DNA of 64,000 nucleotides from Boswellia sacra (GCA_013180625.2 SNVD02006121.1:182576-246575); one strand, 5' to 3'; shown: positions 20,501-31,085, numbered from the stretch's first letter. Translations and numbers: made by a program. The notes: generated from the letters alone by a model not told the origin.

Positions 20501-21192
20501 TTAATCGACCATGTCCTAAACTTATATACAATACCCAATTCTAACTACAACGTATCCACCCAAGAAATATGTTATAGATGTAACATATAATTTAGGTTGG
20601 CTAATGCAAAACATATTTTAGGCTTATAAAATGTCCATATTGATTCTGATAGAGTTCTAACGCAACCTAAAATAGTACAAGGAAGCGTAGAATACTTACC
20701 TCAAACACGATTGGAGCAAACAAAATCCCAGTTTGATTAGTACTCTTCTTTCCTTCAATGTTCAATCACCAATAACCATTCAATCCATCACAAAACAATC
20801 GGTTCATCTTTATATAACTCTAACATAAATTAACAGAGCAAGGTTTTCTTTTCTCCACTTACTGAAACTCTCCTCAGTTGCAACACTATCAAACATAACG
20901 TTGGGGCTTAATACATTTAACGTTAAACAGCTAATGTGATTAATCAATTATAACTTCTATTGATAATAACAAATCATCCCTTATATATAACATCTTCTAT
21001 CTATAATAACAAATCACCCCTTTTATATAAACTATTTTACTTGATATGACAACATGCAATCTTCCCATTAAAACCTTCCTAAATTATTCTATTTCTATGA
21101 CTTGATTTGGGCTTAGAATTTGAATCCTTTTTATTTCCTAATCAATACCATCAACAAGTTTGATAATTACCAAGGTTATGCCACATAATTAT
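17507..21192 (-). repeat. Gypsy LTR-like repeat containing a solo LTR
   Basis: On the minus strand the block ends GGGTTTTACA near 17507, a usual gypsy LTR end. The parts 18050-18078 and 19373-21192 align with 33200-34035 (for example CATAACATATCATAGC, GAGCCAAAATTCTATT, ATTAGTACTCTTCTTTCCTTC). It is cut on the right by copia element A at 21193. Without the solo LTR it is near 2.4 kb, a normal length for long gypsy LTRs. No coding content. Confidence 0.5.
18079..19372 (+). mobile_element. Solo LTR, Athila-like, 1294 bp
   Basis: Starts TGATAAGTC and ends TTTTATGCAACA. It is flanked by CCAGC (18074-18078) and CTAGC (19373-19377), a 5-bp target duplication with one mismatch. The related repeat at 33215 shows the unoccupied site (AAATCCAGTTAGAGCC). 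Its 3' end (gggacgatacttattc...gtatacttgcgattttatgcaaca) resembles the LTR ends of the Athila-like elements at 37356, 54973 and 61486. A solo LTR arises by recombination between the two LTRs of one element. Confidence 0.75.
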
Positions 21193-21572
21193 TTAAAAAA
21201 CACATGTACAGAGAGTGAGAGGGAAATTAAGAAAACTTGTTATTTTAGATTGTTTTATTAAGAGAAAAGAGTATAGAAAGGTTGAGGGAAAATATAGAAG
21301 AAAACTGTGAAGAGTTGGGTTTAAAGAGCTTGAATAGAGAACTTTCTCTATGCATTATGGCCTTGTAAACACTTTGTTAATCAGTGGATTTGGGCTTCCT
21401 TCCCATGGTTGTAGATCATATTAATCAAGCCACGTTAATTTGCTGGTGTTCTTTTCTGTTTTCAATTTGTTTCTTGTTTGCTTACTAACTATTCATTGAA
21501 AGTCTTTATTGCACTTGGTGTTTGTTATTGTTAATTATTGCTTATCAGGTTTCTTGATACTTAATTATAACA
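21193..21572 (+). repeat. 5' LTR remnant of copia A
   Basis: Matches the last ~360 bases of the 3' LTR, ending GGTTTCTTGATACTTAATTATAACA. It is followed by AGTGGCACCGTTCATGGGA rather than the usual copia primer site TGGTATCAGAGC. Confidence 0.8.
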
Positions 21573-21605
21573 AGTGGCACCGTTCATGGGAAATAAACTA
21601 CAATA

Positions 21606-23350
21606 ATGGGGTCAACCAAATTTGAAATTGAGAAATTCTCAGGCAAGAATGACTTCGGATTATGGAGAATCAAGATGAGGGTCATTCTTGAATAGCAAGG
21701 TCTTGCAGAAGTCTTGAGGGTGAATTTGCTCTACCAACAACTCTGACTAAAAAAGAGAAGACTGAAATCTTGAAAAAGGCATAAAGTGCAATAATCTTGT
21801 GCCTTGGAGATAAAGCTCTTAAGGAAGTCAGAGAAAAATCTGCCGCTGCTATGTAGTTGAAGCTGTACACGACAAAGTCCTTTGCTAATCGACTCTTCTT
21901 GAAGTAGACGTTATATTCTTTCAAGATGAATTAAGAGAAAGCTCTAGTGGACTAGATTGATGATTTTAACAAGATTGTTAATGATCTTGAAACTGTAGAC
22001 ATCAACTAGTAGATGAGATCAAGCCTTGATGTTGTTAAACTCCTTATAAAAGTATGATGAGCATTTTAAAGATGCTATGTTATACGGAAGAGAGCAAACT
22101 ACAACCTTGGAAGAAGCTCAATACTCATTCGAGCAAAGGAACTTAAAAAAAAAAAACATGAAGTTAAGGAAGAAGTCAATGGGGAAGGATTGATAGCAAA
22201 ACCAAAATCTGAAAAGAAAGCTTCCAAGGGAAATAAAACCAAGAACAACTCAAAGTCTCAAGGTATTACAAAATACAAATGCTTCCATTGCCATAGGGAA
22301 GGCTATTTCAAAAGAGACTGCTCTAAAAGGAAGAAGAAAAAGGGTTTAGAAAAGCCAAAAGAATTAGGTGATGCTGTAATAGTCACTGATATTATGAAAC
22401 TTCAGAAGTATTGACCATTATTGATGAAAGATCCAGTAAAGAATGGATATTGGACTTAGGCTGCTCTTTTCATATGTGCCCAGGCAAAACCTGGTTTGAA
22501 ACTCTAGAATATGAGATGGAGGAATGGTTTTACTTGGAAACAATGAAGCCTACACAGTCTCAGGAATAGGCACTGTTAGAATCAAAATGTTTGACAGCAA
22601 GGAGAAGATTCTAGAACAAGTTAGGCATGTACTAGAACTGAAATGCAATTTGATTTCTTTGGGTGTTTTAGTTATGAATGGTTATCGTTTTGCATCTGAA
22701 AATGGTTGCTTAACAAGGTGATAGAGTTATGATGAAATGCTTTAGATAAAATGGATTATATACTCTTCTAGGCCAAACTATTATAAGAAGTTCTGCCATT
22801 ATAAACTATGGCATTTGAGATTAGGCCATGTTAGTGAAAAAAGGTCTGATTGAATTGTCTAAATAGAACCCGTTGTGTGATGAAAAAATTGACAAATTAC
22901 AGTTCTATGAGCAATGTGTTTTAGCTAAATCTAAAAGATTAAAATTTGCACCTTATAAGCACACAACTATGAAACGATTTGACTATGCTCCCTCTACTTT
23001 GTGGGGTCTTTCTAGGACACAAACACATGGAGGTGGGATAAATTTCCTATCAAAAGTTGATGATTACACTAGGAGAGTATGGCTATATGTCTTAAAAGCC
23101 ACAAGTGATGCATTTAAAACCTTCAAAGAATGGCATACACATATTGTAAACTAAATGGAAATAAATTTAAAATATCTAAGAACTGACAATAGCCTAGAGT
23201 TTCTTTCAAAGCAATTTAAAGAGTTTTGTAGGTTGCAGGGTATAACTAAGCATCATACAGTTGGTAGCACACCCTAGCAAAATTGGTAGCTGAAAGAATG
23301 AATAAGACTCTATTAGAAAGAGGTAGAAGCTCGTTGCTGAATGTAGGACT
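21606..23350 (+). pseudogene. copia A gag, protease and N-terminal integrase, broken
   Basis: Begins MGSTKFEIEKFSGKNDFGLW, a classical copia Gag start, then meets a TAG within 30 codons. A CCHC knuckle survives at about 22282-22325 (CFHCHREGYFKRDC). The protease region reads EWILDLGCSFHMCP (near 22439) and the pre-integrase region near 22800-22940 includes HLRLGHVSEK-like and CVLAKSKR stretches. The integrase core near 22985-23290 is interrupted by stops and by the copia B insertion at 23351. Not translatable. Confidence 0.8.
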
Positions 23351-23352
23351 TG

Positions 23353-23413
23353 ATGAGCTCATGCATGACATGCATGAGTTCTAGAATTCTGCTGAGCTCA
23401 TGCATGACATGCA
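23353..23413 (+). promoter_or_regulatory. Duplicated RY (CATGCATG) motifs in the U3 of copia B
   Basis: Two direct repeats, each with CATGCATG twice, upstream of the TATA box. CATGCA(TG) is the RY element bound by B3-domain seed regulators of the ABI3/FUS3/LEC2 type (established for plant seed promoters). A seed or embryo bias of this element is an inference. The 3' LTR has the same set at about 28559-28619. Confidence 0.5.
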
Positions 23414-23532
23414 TGGCTTCCAGAATCCCTCCCATGTGAATGCATTGAGAGTCAAATTTGTTAGGCACCTCCAATTTTGAAAATCAAAGGAAGTAGCCAA
23501 ATTTGATTTGAATTTGTATGCAGAATTTTCCC

Positions 23533-23540
23533 TATAAATA
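23533..23540 (+). promoter_or_regulatory. TATA box of copia B 5' LTR
   Basis: TATAAATA in CCCTATAAATATGGG. The 3' LTR counterpart is at 28739-28746. Confidence 0.6.
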
Positions 23541-23752
23541 TGGGACGAATTCTGCCTTGTTTAAGCATCACAGAGATTCCAGAGAGAGTCCAGAGTCTAA
23601 ACCAGAGAGTTTAGGATTGAGAGAGAGAGCCAGGAGAGCTCCAGAAATTTTAGGGGAGTTTTTGTATAATTCTTGTACATTAATTTTCTCTGTTAATACA
23701 AGTAATTTTTCTCCCAAATTCTGTTCTGAGTTGATCATTACATCCCAACAAG

Positions 23753-23764
23753 TGGTATCAGAGC
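23753..23764 (+). other. Primer-binding site of copia B, initiator tRNA-Met type
   Basis: TGGTATCAGAGC, exact, two bases after the LTR. Confidence 0.9.
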
Positions 23765-24522
23765 CTCGTTGAGCTCCTGGAACGTCAGAACAGAAAGGAA
23801 AAATGCAGAGAAAATTTGTCCCCTGTTTCTGGAAAATTTCGATTTTTCGGAAAGTCATCGAATTTCGAATTTGAAGTGTCCAGTGTGTTCGTGACGACGT
23901 CCTGATCATTCTGCAATTTTCCGGCGACCAATCCGACGTCCAGAGACGCCGCACGCGCCGCACGCGCCTCCGACCTGGTCTGCGAGTGGGCGTCACTCGC
24001 CCCACGCGCTGCACGCGCGTCTCAAGGAAGAAGACGACCACGTCAGCGCCGCGTCATCAGCCACGTCAGCGACCTTTTCGCCACGTCAGCGGGCCACGTC
24101 AGCCGATCGCCACGTCAGCCGATCGCCACGTTAGCCGGACACGTCAGCACGCCACGTCAGAGCCACGTCAGCATTGTGGACCCCACCTGGAAAATTACAT
24201 TTTGGCCCCTGTATTTCCGGGTAATTACTTTTGTCCCCCTGAGTTTATGAAATTTACATTTCAGTCCCTAGAAAATATCAGTTTGGCCCCTGTAGTTCTG
24301 GAGAATAACATTGTGTGCCCCCTTTTAGTTTTCTGCAAGATTTCAGTTTAGCCCTTAAGAAATTTCAGTTTAGTCCTTAAAGTTTCCAAGCTTAGTATTT
24401 ATTGTATAACAAGATTTTTGCGCCGGAAGAGGCTATTCCACCTAATTTGACCGTTCCGGACGTAACGGTGGGCTCGGATTTTTGAAATTCATTTTCCATT
24501 TTAGTGAATTAATTATTCTAAA
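23765..24522 (+). promoter_or_regulatory. GC-rich leader of copia B with CACGTCAGC array
   Basis: Leader of about 760 bases between primer site and gag. From 24037 to 24175 the motif CACGTCAG occurs about eight times, plus the degenerate CACGTTAG. Read on the other strand it is CTGACGTG, an ACGT-core element of the type bound by plant bZIP factors. The stretch 23930-24020 is also unusually GC-rich for this window. No reading frame here is supported; the array could act as an internal enhancer or be a structured RNA leader. Confidence 0.5.
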
Positions 24523-24586
24523 ATGGAAGAATCATCCGGAGCCATGATTAAATTGACTGCTACAAATTACACACTATGGAACCCAG

Positions 24587-27500
24587 ATGGAGGATCTCCT
24601 TAGTTGTAAGGATCTATATGACCCTATAGAATTTGAAGGGCAGAGACCTGAGACAGAAAAAGAGGCAGAGTGGAAGAAAATTAACCGAAAATGCATCGGT
24701 CAGATCAGACAATGGATCGATCATAGTGTCTTCCACCATGTAGCCAAAGAAACAGATGCATATACTCTATGGAAAAAATTAGAGAGTATGTATCAAGCCA
24801 AGTCAGCACGGAACAAAGCCATCCTGATGAGACGGCTTGTGAACTTGAAGTTGCTGAGCGGAACTCCTGTAGCAGAACATACAAGTGAGTTCCAGAACTT
24901 GGTGAATCAGTTGACAGCAGTCGAGTTACAGCTTGGTGACGAGGAACAAGCACTTCTACTTCTCAGTTCCCTTCCAGATTCATGGGAGACACTAGTGGTC
25001 TCCATCAGTAATTCAGCACCCGGAGGCAGACTTACCCTATCAATGGTTAAAGATGCCTTAATGAACGAGGAGGCGAGAAGAAAAGATGCAGGCGCCAGTC
25101 AAGATGAAGCCTACATCACAGAAAATCGAGGAAGACAGTCTCGAGGTGAAGACTGGAGAAGAGGTAGAAGCAAAAGCAGAGGCAGATCAAGGGGTAGGTC
25201 ATCAGATGGGCGGAGACCAACATACAAGTGCTACAACTGTGGCAAAGAGGGACATTTGAAGAGAAATTGTCGCAGTCTTCGGAAGCAGAACCAGGAGAGT
25301 TCACAGGCACAAAGCAACGAAGAACCACGAGTTACAGTGGTAGAAGATGTAACCATCTGTGCAGAAGAGACGTGCTTTCACACAGCAGATCAAGGAGTAG
25401 AATGGGTCATTGACACAGCAGCTTCCTGCCACGTCACTCCTTGCAGAGAGATCTTCACCACGTACAAAGCAGGAGACTTTGGGATAGTGAAGATGGGTAA
25501 CAACAGCACCGCCAAAATCATGGGAATTGGTGATATTCAATTCCAAACGAACGTCGGATACAAAATAACTTTGAAGGACGTTCGTCATATGCCAGATCTT
25601 CGACTTAACTTGCTCTCAGTAAAAGCCTTTGATCAGCAAGGTTATGAGAGCTGCTTCACCAACGGTACATGGAAGATGTTGAAAGGGGTCATGGTGGTTG
25701 CTCGAGGTAAATTATGTGACAATCTTTACAGGACTCATGTAAAGATAAACGGAGAGAGCCTTCATGTAGCAGAGCACATGGTACCTCTAGATTTGTGGCA
25801 TAAAAGGCTCGGTCACATGGGTGAAAAGGGTTTATCAACCCTTCAGAAAAAGAAGCTGATCACTGTTTCCAAGGATGCAGCGTCTCATCCTTGCGACTAT
25901 TGTTTGTACGGGAAACAACGGAGGGTGTCATTCAGCTCCTCATCAGTGAGAAAATCAAAGCTATTGGAGCTAGTACACAGTGATGTATGCGGACCTCTCG
26001 AAGTCGAGTCCTTAGGCGGTAAAAGGTATTTCTTGACCTTTATTGATGATGCATCTCGGAAAGTGTGGGTTTATTTCCTCAGAACGAAGGATGAAGTTCT
26101 GGAGAAGTTCAAGGAGTTTCACGCCATGGTAGAACGTGAAACGGGTAAGAAATTAAAATGCCTTCGATCAGATAACGGAGGCGAGTATACCTCCAGAGAG
26201 TTCAATGCCTACTGTCGAAGATATGGCATTCGACATGAAAGAACAGTCCCACGCACACCACAACACAATGGAGTGGCCGAGAGGATGAATCGAACCATCA
26301 TGGAACGAGTCAGAAGCATGCTCAGATTGGCTAAGTTACCCAAGCCATTCTGGGGGGAGGCAGTTCGCACCGCCTGTTACTTAATCAACAGAGCACCATC
26401 GGCACCACTGAACTTCGAGATTCCTGAAAAGGTATGGTCTAACAAAAAGCCCTCCTATAATCATTTGAAAGTGTTTGGTTGTTTAGCCTTCGTACATGTA
26501 TCCAAGGAGCTCAGACAGAAGCTCGATGCAAGAACTGTTCCATGTATCTTCATCGGTTATGGAGATGAAGAATTCGGATACAGATTATGGGATCCCAAAG
26601 AAAAGAAAGTCATCCGGAGCAGAGATGTCGTATTTCACGAAGACCAAACATATGAAGACGCTGAAAAGACAACAATATCTACAAATCCCACTAGCAGTGC
26701 CCCAGATATTGTTGCAGATTCTACCCCAACACCAAATGCTACAAGAAATGACGAGGTACCAGACGAAGTTCCAGAAGCAGATCAGGAGGAAGAAAATGAA
26801 GAGATTGCTGAGCCGGGGGAGCCACAATCACCTATAGAAGCTGCTATACCTCCTGGAAATGAAGAACCTCAGTTACGACGATCTGAGCGAGGTCGGATTC
26901 CGTCGAGGAGATATCCGGAATCAGAGTACACACTGCTTACTGATGAGGGGGAGCCAGAAAGCTTTCATGAAGCTTTATCTCATCCAGACAAAGAACGATG
27001 GCTGCATGCAATGCAAGATGAGATGAATTCTCTAGAGAAGAACAAAACTTATGAACTGGTCGAACTCCCAGACGGAAAGAAGGCACTGAAGAACAAGTGG
27101 GTATTCAAGCTCAAGAAAGATGGAACAGGAAAGGTGATAAAGCACAAAGCCCGATTGGTGGTAAAAGGATTCCTTCAGAAGAAAGGAATTGACTTTGATG
27201 AAATATTCTCACCGGTAGTAAAAATGTCCTCAATCCGCGTCATCCTCGGATTGACAGCAAGTCTTGATTTGGAGCTTGAACAGATGGATGTGAAGACAGC
27301 ATTTCTTCATGGAGACTTGCATGAAGAAATCTACATGGAGCAGCCAGAAGGGTTCGAGGTTCAAGAAAAAGAACACCTCGTGTGCAAGCTCAAAAAGAGC
27401 TTGTATGGCCTCAAACAAGCACCAAGGCAATGGTACAAGAAGTTTGACTCCTTCATGGTGAGTCATGGGTACAAAAGAACCGCTGCAGACCAATGCGTCT

Positions 27501-28510
27501 ACTTTCAGAAACTTCCAGGTGGAGACTTTGTTGCATTAATGTTATATGTGGAGGACATGTTGATCGTCGGAAAAGATGCAACAAGAATAAAGCAGCTGAA
27601 GAATGAACTATCAAAAACCTTCGATATGAAGGACTTGGGACCAGCTCAGCAAATCTTGGGGATGCACATTCGTCGAGACAGGAAACAAAAGAAATTATGG
27701 CTGTCTCAAGAAAAATATGTTGAACGTGTGATCCAAAGGTTCAACATGGATAGTGCTAAGCCAGTTAGTGTACCACTGGCTAATCATTTCAAGCTGAGCA
27801 AGAGATCATGTCCCTCATCCAAGAAAGAGATAGAGGACATGGCGTCGGTACCCTATTCTTCTGCTGTAGGAAGTTTGATGTATGCCATGGTGTGTACAAG
27901 GCCAGATATTGCTCATGCTGTAGGAGTCGTGAGCAGATTTCTTTCCAATCCAGGGAAAGAACATTGGGAGGCAGTCAAGTGGATTCTCAGATACCTTAAA
28001 GGTACTTCGAAGATATGCTTGTGTTACGGGGGAGCTGATCCAATCTTGGAAGGCTATACAGATTCAGATATGGCCGGAGAACCTGACAGTAGGAAATCTA
28101 CATCAGGTTTTGTTTACACTTTTGCAGGGGGAGCTGTATCATGGCAGTCAAGACTACAGAAGTGTGTTGCGCTATCCACAACAGAGGCAGAATACATTGC
28201 CGCAGCGGAAGCTGGAAAAGAAATGTTGTGGCTGAAGCGGTTTCTCCAAGAACTTGGGATTGAGCAAAAGGAGTATAAAGTACATTGTGACAGTCAAAGT
28301 GCTCTGGATTTGAGCAAGAACTCAGTGTACCATTCTCGAACGAAGCATATTGACATCCGCTATCATTGGATACGAGAGGTGATGGACAAGCAACTGTTGA
28401 AACTAGTGAAGATCCATACTAAAGAGAATCCAGCCGACATGTTAACAAAAGTGGTCACCAGAGACAAGCTAGAACTATGCAGAGACATAGTTGGATTAGA
28501 AGCTGTCTAA
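24587..28510 (+). CDS. gag-pol: Copia B gag-pol polyprotein (Gag, protease, integrase, RT, RNase H)
   Basis: 1307 codons open from an internal ATG. The original start is probably the ATG at 24523 (MEESSGAMIKLTATNYTLW), since a one-base loss near 24580-24586 puts it out of frame. Gag domain about 1-150; an Arg/Ser/Gly-rich stretch near 180-210; CCHC knuckle C215-C218-H223-C228; protease DTAAS at 276-280, where copia elements usually have DSGAS; pre-integrase HKRLGHMG and CDYCLYGKQ; integrase core D466, D529, E565 with 35 residues between the last two; RT with KARLVVKGFLQKKGIDF and LYVEDML, where Glu989 replaces the first Asp of the YVDD catalytic pair; RNase H with YTDSDMAG and STTEAEYIAAAEA. 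The RT change would be expected to cripple catalysis. Confidence 0.93.
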   Translation: MEDLLSCKDLYDPIEFEGQRPETEKEAEWKKINRKCIGQIRQWIDHSVFHHVAKETDAYTLWKKLESMYQAKSARNKAILMRRLVNLKLLSGTPVAEHTSEFQNLVNQLTAVELQLGDEEQALLLLSSLPDSWETLVVSISNSAPGGRLTLSMVKDALMNEEARRKDAGASQDEAYITENRGRQSRGEDWRRGRSKSRGRSRGRSSDGRRPTYKCYNCGKEGHLKRNCRSLRKQNQESSQAQSNEEPRVTVVEDVTICAEETCFHTADQGVEWVIDTAASCHVTPCREIFTTYKAGDFGIVKMGNNSTAKIMGIGDIQFQTNVGYKITLKDVRHMPDLRLNLLSVKAFDQQGYESCFTNGTWKMLKGVMVVARGKLCDNLYRTHVKINGESLHVAEHMVPLDLWHKRLGHMGEKGLSTLQKKKLITVSKDAASHPCDYCLYGKQRRVSFSSSSVRKSKLLELVHSDVCGPLEVESLGGKRYFLTFIDDASRKVWVYFLRTKDEVLEKFKEFHAMVERETGKKLKCLRSDNGGEYTSREFNAYCRRYGIRHERTVPRTPQHNGVAERMNRTIMERVRSMLRLAKLPKPFWGEAVRTACYLINRAPSAPLNFEIPEKVWSNKKPSYNHLKVFGCLAFVHVSKELRQKLDARTVPCIFIGYGDEEFGYRLWDPKEKKVIRSRDVVFHEDQTYEDAEKTTISTNPTSSAPDIVADSTPTPNATRNDEVPDEVPEADQEEENEEIAEPGEPQSPIEAAIPPGNEEPQLRRSERGRIPSRRYPESEYTLLTDEGEPESFHEALSHPDKERWLHAMQDEMNSLEKNKTYELVELPDGKKALKNKWVFKLKKDGTGKVIKHKARLVVKGFLQKKGIDFDEIFSPVVKMSSIRVILGLTASLDLELEQMDVKTAFLHGDLHEEIYMEQPEGFEVQEKEHLVCKLKKSLYGLKQAPRQWYKKFDSFMVSHGYKRTAADQCVYFQKLPGGDFVALMLYVEDMLIVGKDATRIKQLKNELSKTFDMKDLGPAQQILGMHIRRDRKQKKLWLSQEKYVERVIQRFNMDSAKPVSVPLANHFKLSKRSCPSSKKEIEDMASVPYSSAVGSLMYAMVCTRPDIAHAVGVVSRFLSNPGKEHWEAVKWILRYLKGTSKICLCYGGADPILEGYTDSDMAGEPDSRKSTSGFVYTFAGGAVSWQSRLQKCVALSTTEAEYIAAAEAGKEMLWLKRFLQELGIEQKEYKVHCDSQSALDLSKNSVYHSRTKHIDIRYHWIREVMDKQLLKLVKIHTKENPADMLTKVVTRDKLELCRDIVGLEAV

Positions 28511-28556
28511 TTACTTTTGTTGTTACTCTCTTTCACATGGGATGGAGGGGGAGAAT

Positions 28557-28956
28557 TGATGAGCTCATGCATGACATGCATGAGTTCTAGAATTCTACTG
28601 AGCTCATGCATGACATGCATGGCTTCCAGAATCCCTCCCATGTGAATGCATTGAGAGTCAAATTTGTTAGGCACCTCCAATTTTGAAAATCAAAGGAAGT
28701 AGCCAAATTTGATTTGAATTTGTATGCAGAATTTTTCCTATAAATATGGGACGAATTCTGCCTTGTTTAAGCATCACAGAGATTCCAGAGAGAGTCCAGA
28801 GTCTAAACCAGAGAGTTTAGGATTAAGAGAGAGAGCCAGGAGAGCTCCAGAAATTTTAGGGGAGTTTTTGTATAATTCTTGTACATTAATTTTCTCTGTT
28901 AATACAAGTAATTTTTCTCCCAAATTCTGTTCTGAGTTGATCATTACATCCCAACA
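28557..28956 (+). repeat. 3' LTR of copia B
   Basis: 400 bp. Differs from the 5' LTR at three positions that I can see (near 28599, 28735 and 28825). Followed by the GGACT target duplication (28957-28961) and the resumed copia A sequence. Confidence 0.95.
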
Positions 28957-31085
28957 GGACTCCCTTAAAGTTTCTGGGGGAAGTAGTCTTGACAGCTCAT
29001 TTCTTGATTAATAGATCCCCCTCTTCAACAATCAATTTTAAGACACCAATTAAAATGTGGTTTGGGAAGCCTGCTGGCTATAGCACTTTAAGAGTGTTTG
29101 GTTGCCTTGCTTATGCTCACATTAGAAGAGATAAACTAGAACCCAGACCACTAAAATGTATTTTTATTGGATACCCTGAAGGAGTCAAAGGCTATAAACT
29201 ATGGCACCTAGAACCTAGAAATAAGAAAACAATCATTAGCATAAATGTAACTTTCGATGAGACCATAATGGAAAACTTGGACAAGCAAGCAGCAAATATT
29301 CCAACTAATTCAGAAGAGGATGAACAGTCTCAAGTTAAGGTGGAGCTTCAAGGAATAAGTGGTATTAAAGATCAGAACTCTGGTATAGAAGACATTGAAA
29401 TACAACCTGTCAAAAAACAAGCTGAGCAGAATGTTGAACTAGGAAATCTTAATAATTATAATCTAACCAAAGATAGAGTTCGAAGAAAAATAAAACCACC
29501 AAATAGGTGAGGTCATGCTAATCTGATCTCATATGCACTGAATATAGTAGAAAAGGTGGCGTATGAAGCTTATGCGAATAAGCTACTAAGTGTGTAGATA
29601 GTAAACTTTGGAAGGAAGCTATGGTTCAAGAATAGCTTCTCTCATAAGGAATAGAACCTGGAAGCTAGTTGATTGTCCTAAGAATCAAAGAGTACTAGGC
29701 TGCAAATGGATATGTAAAAGAAAGGAAGGAAATGCAGGTGTTGAAAAGGCTAGATACAAAGCCAGATTAGTGGCTAAAGGCTATACTCAGGTTCAAGGCA
29801 TGGATTTCAATGAAATCTATTCACCAGTGGTCAAACACACCTAATAAGAATTATCTTAGCTATGGTTACTCAATTTGACATGGAATTGGAGCAACTTGAT
29901 GTGAAGACAACTTTTTTGCATGGAGAACTTGAAGAAACAATCTTCATGGAGCAACCTGAAGGGTATCTAACTAGTAAAAGTAGAAACAAGGTATGCTTAC
30001 CTAAGAAATCTTTTTATGGCTTAAAAAAAAGTCCAAGGTAGTGGTATAAGAGATTCGATGAGTTCATGACGAGAAGTCAGTTTGAAAGGTTTAGTTATGA
30101 TAGTTGTGTATATATAAAAGGAGATGGAACTAAGGTTCAAACTTATCTAATCTTATATGTTGATGAGATGCTAGTTGCTAGCACTAACAAAATTGAGATA
30201 CTCAAGTTAAAGGATTTGTTGAATTCTGAATTTGAAATGAAGGACTTAAGAGAAGCTAAAAAGATTCTTAGAATAGAGATGATAAGAGATAGAAAAGATA
30301 AGAAGTTATTTCTAACTCAAGCTGCCTATTTGAGGACAGTTCTGCATAGGTTCAATATGCATGAAAGTAAGGTGGTTGTCACTCCTACATGACAACATTT
30401 CTAATTGTCAGCAAATCAAGCACCTTTTACTGATGAAGATAGAGATTATATTGCCAGAGTGCTATATGCTAGTGGCATAGGAAGTATTATGTATGAGTAG
30501 GCCAGTTTTAGCCTATGCAACAAGCATGATTAGCAATTATATGGCTAATCATGGAAATATACACTCGGAAGCTTTGAAATGGACATTAAGGTACATTAAG
30601 TCATGAAATTTTGATATGCTAGTGGGATTTATGGATTCAAACTTTGCTAGACATCATGATACAAGGAAGCCTCGAACTGGTTATATTTTTAAATTGTTTG
30701 GGACAACTATCAGCTAGAAATCAATGCTTCAATATGTTATAGCTTTGGCTACATGTGAAGTAGTAGAATACTATGCAATAGTAGAAGCTTTTAAGGAGGC
30801 ATCATGGCTTAAAGGAATTGTTGCTGAACTTGGAGTTGAGTAGAAGACAACGATAGTATTCTGTGATAGCCAAAGTGTTATACATTTGTCTAAGCATCAA
30901 GTTTGTCATGAGAGATTGATGCATAATGATATGAGGCTTTATTTTATAAGAGATGTAATTGCCAAAGAAACAGTGATACTTAAGAGGATATACACTAAAG
31001 AGAATCCAATAGATATGCTCACTAAAGTTCTTTCTGAAGCCAAGTTTACGCTTTGCTTGAACTTGGTTAAAGTCTTAGAGAATTA
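28957..31085 (+). pseudogene. copia A C-terminal integrase, RT and RNase H, broken
   Basis: Continues the frame interrupted at 23350: TAHFLINRSPSSTINFKTPI and the YKLWHLEPRNKKTI stretch (to 29510), then RT blocks KARYKARLVAKGYTQVQGMDFNEIYSPVVK (around 29750-29840, given here in outline), the catalytic region LYVDEML at 30153-30170 and RNase H to 31085 (IYTKENPIDMLTKVL). Stops and shifts recur about every 200-300 bases. In the YVDD motif the second Asp is Glu. Not translatable. Confidence 0.82.

Larger units (their letters stand above)
23351..23750 (+). repeat. 5' LTR of copia B
   Basis: 400 bp, TGATGAGC...CCCAACA. It contains two copies of TGAGCTCATGCATGACATGCATG (near 23353 and 23390), giving four CATGCATG octamers, and a TATA box TATAAATA at 23533-23540. 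Confidence 0.95.
23351..28956 (+). mobile_element. Young Ty1/copia retrotransposon B, almost intact
   Basis: Two 400-bp LTRs (23351-23750, 28557-28956) with only about three differences by my eye, a perfect primer site, a long leader, one gag-pol frame of 1307 codons and a polypurine tract (GGGATGGAGGGGGAGAAT, 28539-28556). The target duplication is GGACT on both sides. All point to a recent insertion, into copia A. Two lesions of note: a one-base loss near the gag start and an altered RT catalytic motif. Confidence 0.95.

Noticed and set aside
23568..24351. Frames across the copia B LTR and GC-rich leader
   Set aside because: They run through the LTR, primer site and CACGTCAG array; composition reflects the repeats, not protein selection.
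23351..28956. CRISPR-like or bacterial repeat array because of repeated CATGCATG and CACGTCAG units
   Set aside because: Units are short, unevenly spaced and lie in an LTR and leader of a plant retrotransposon; there are no spacers or cas genes.
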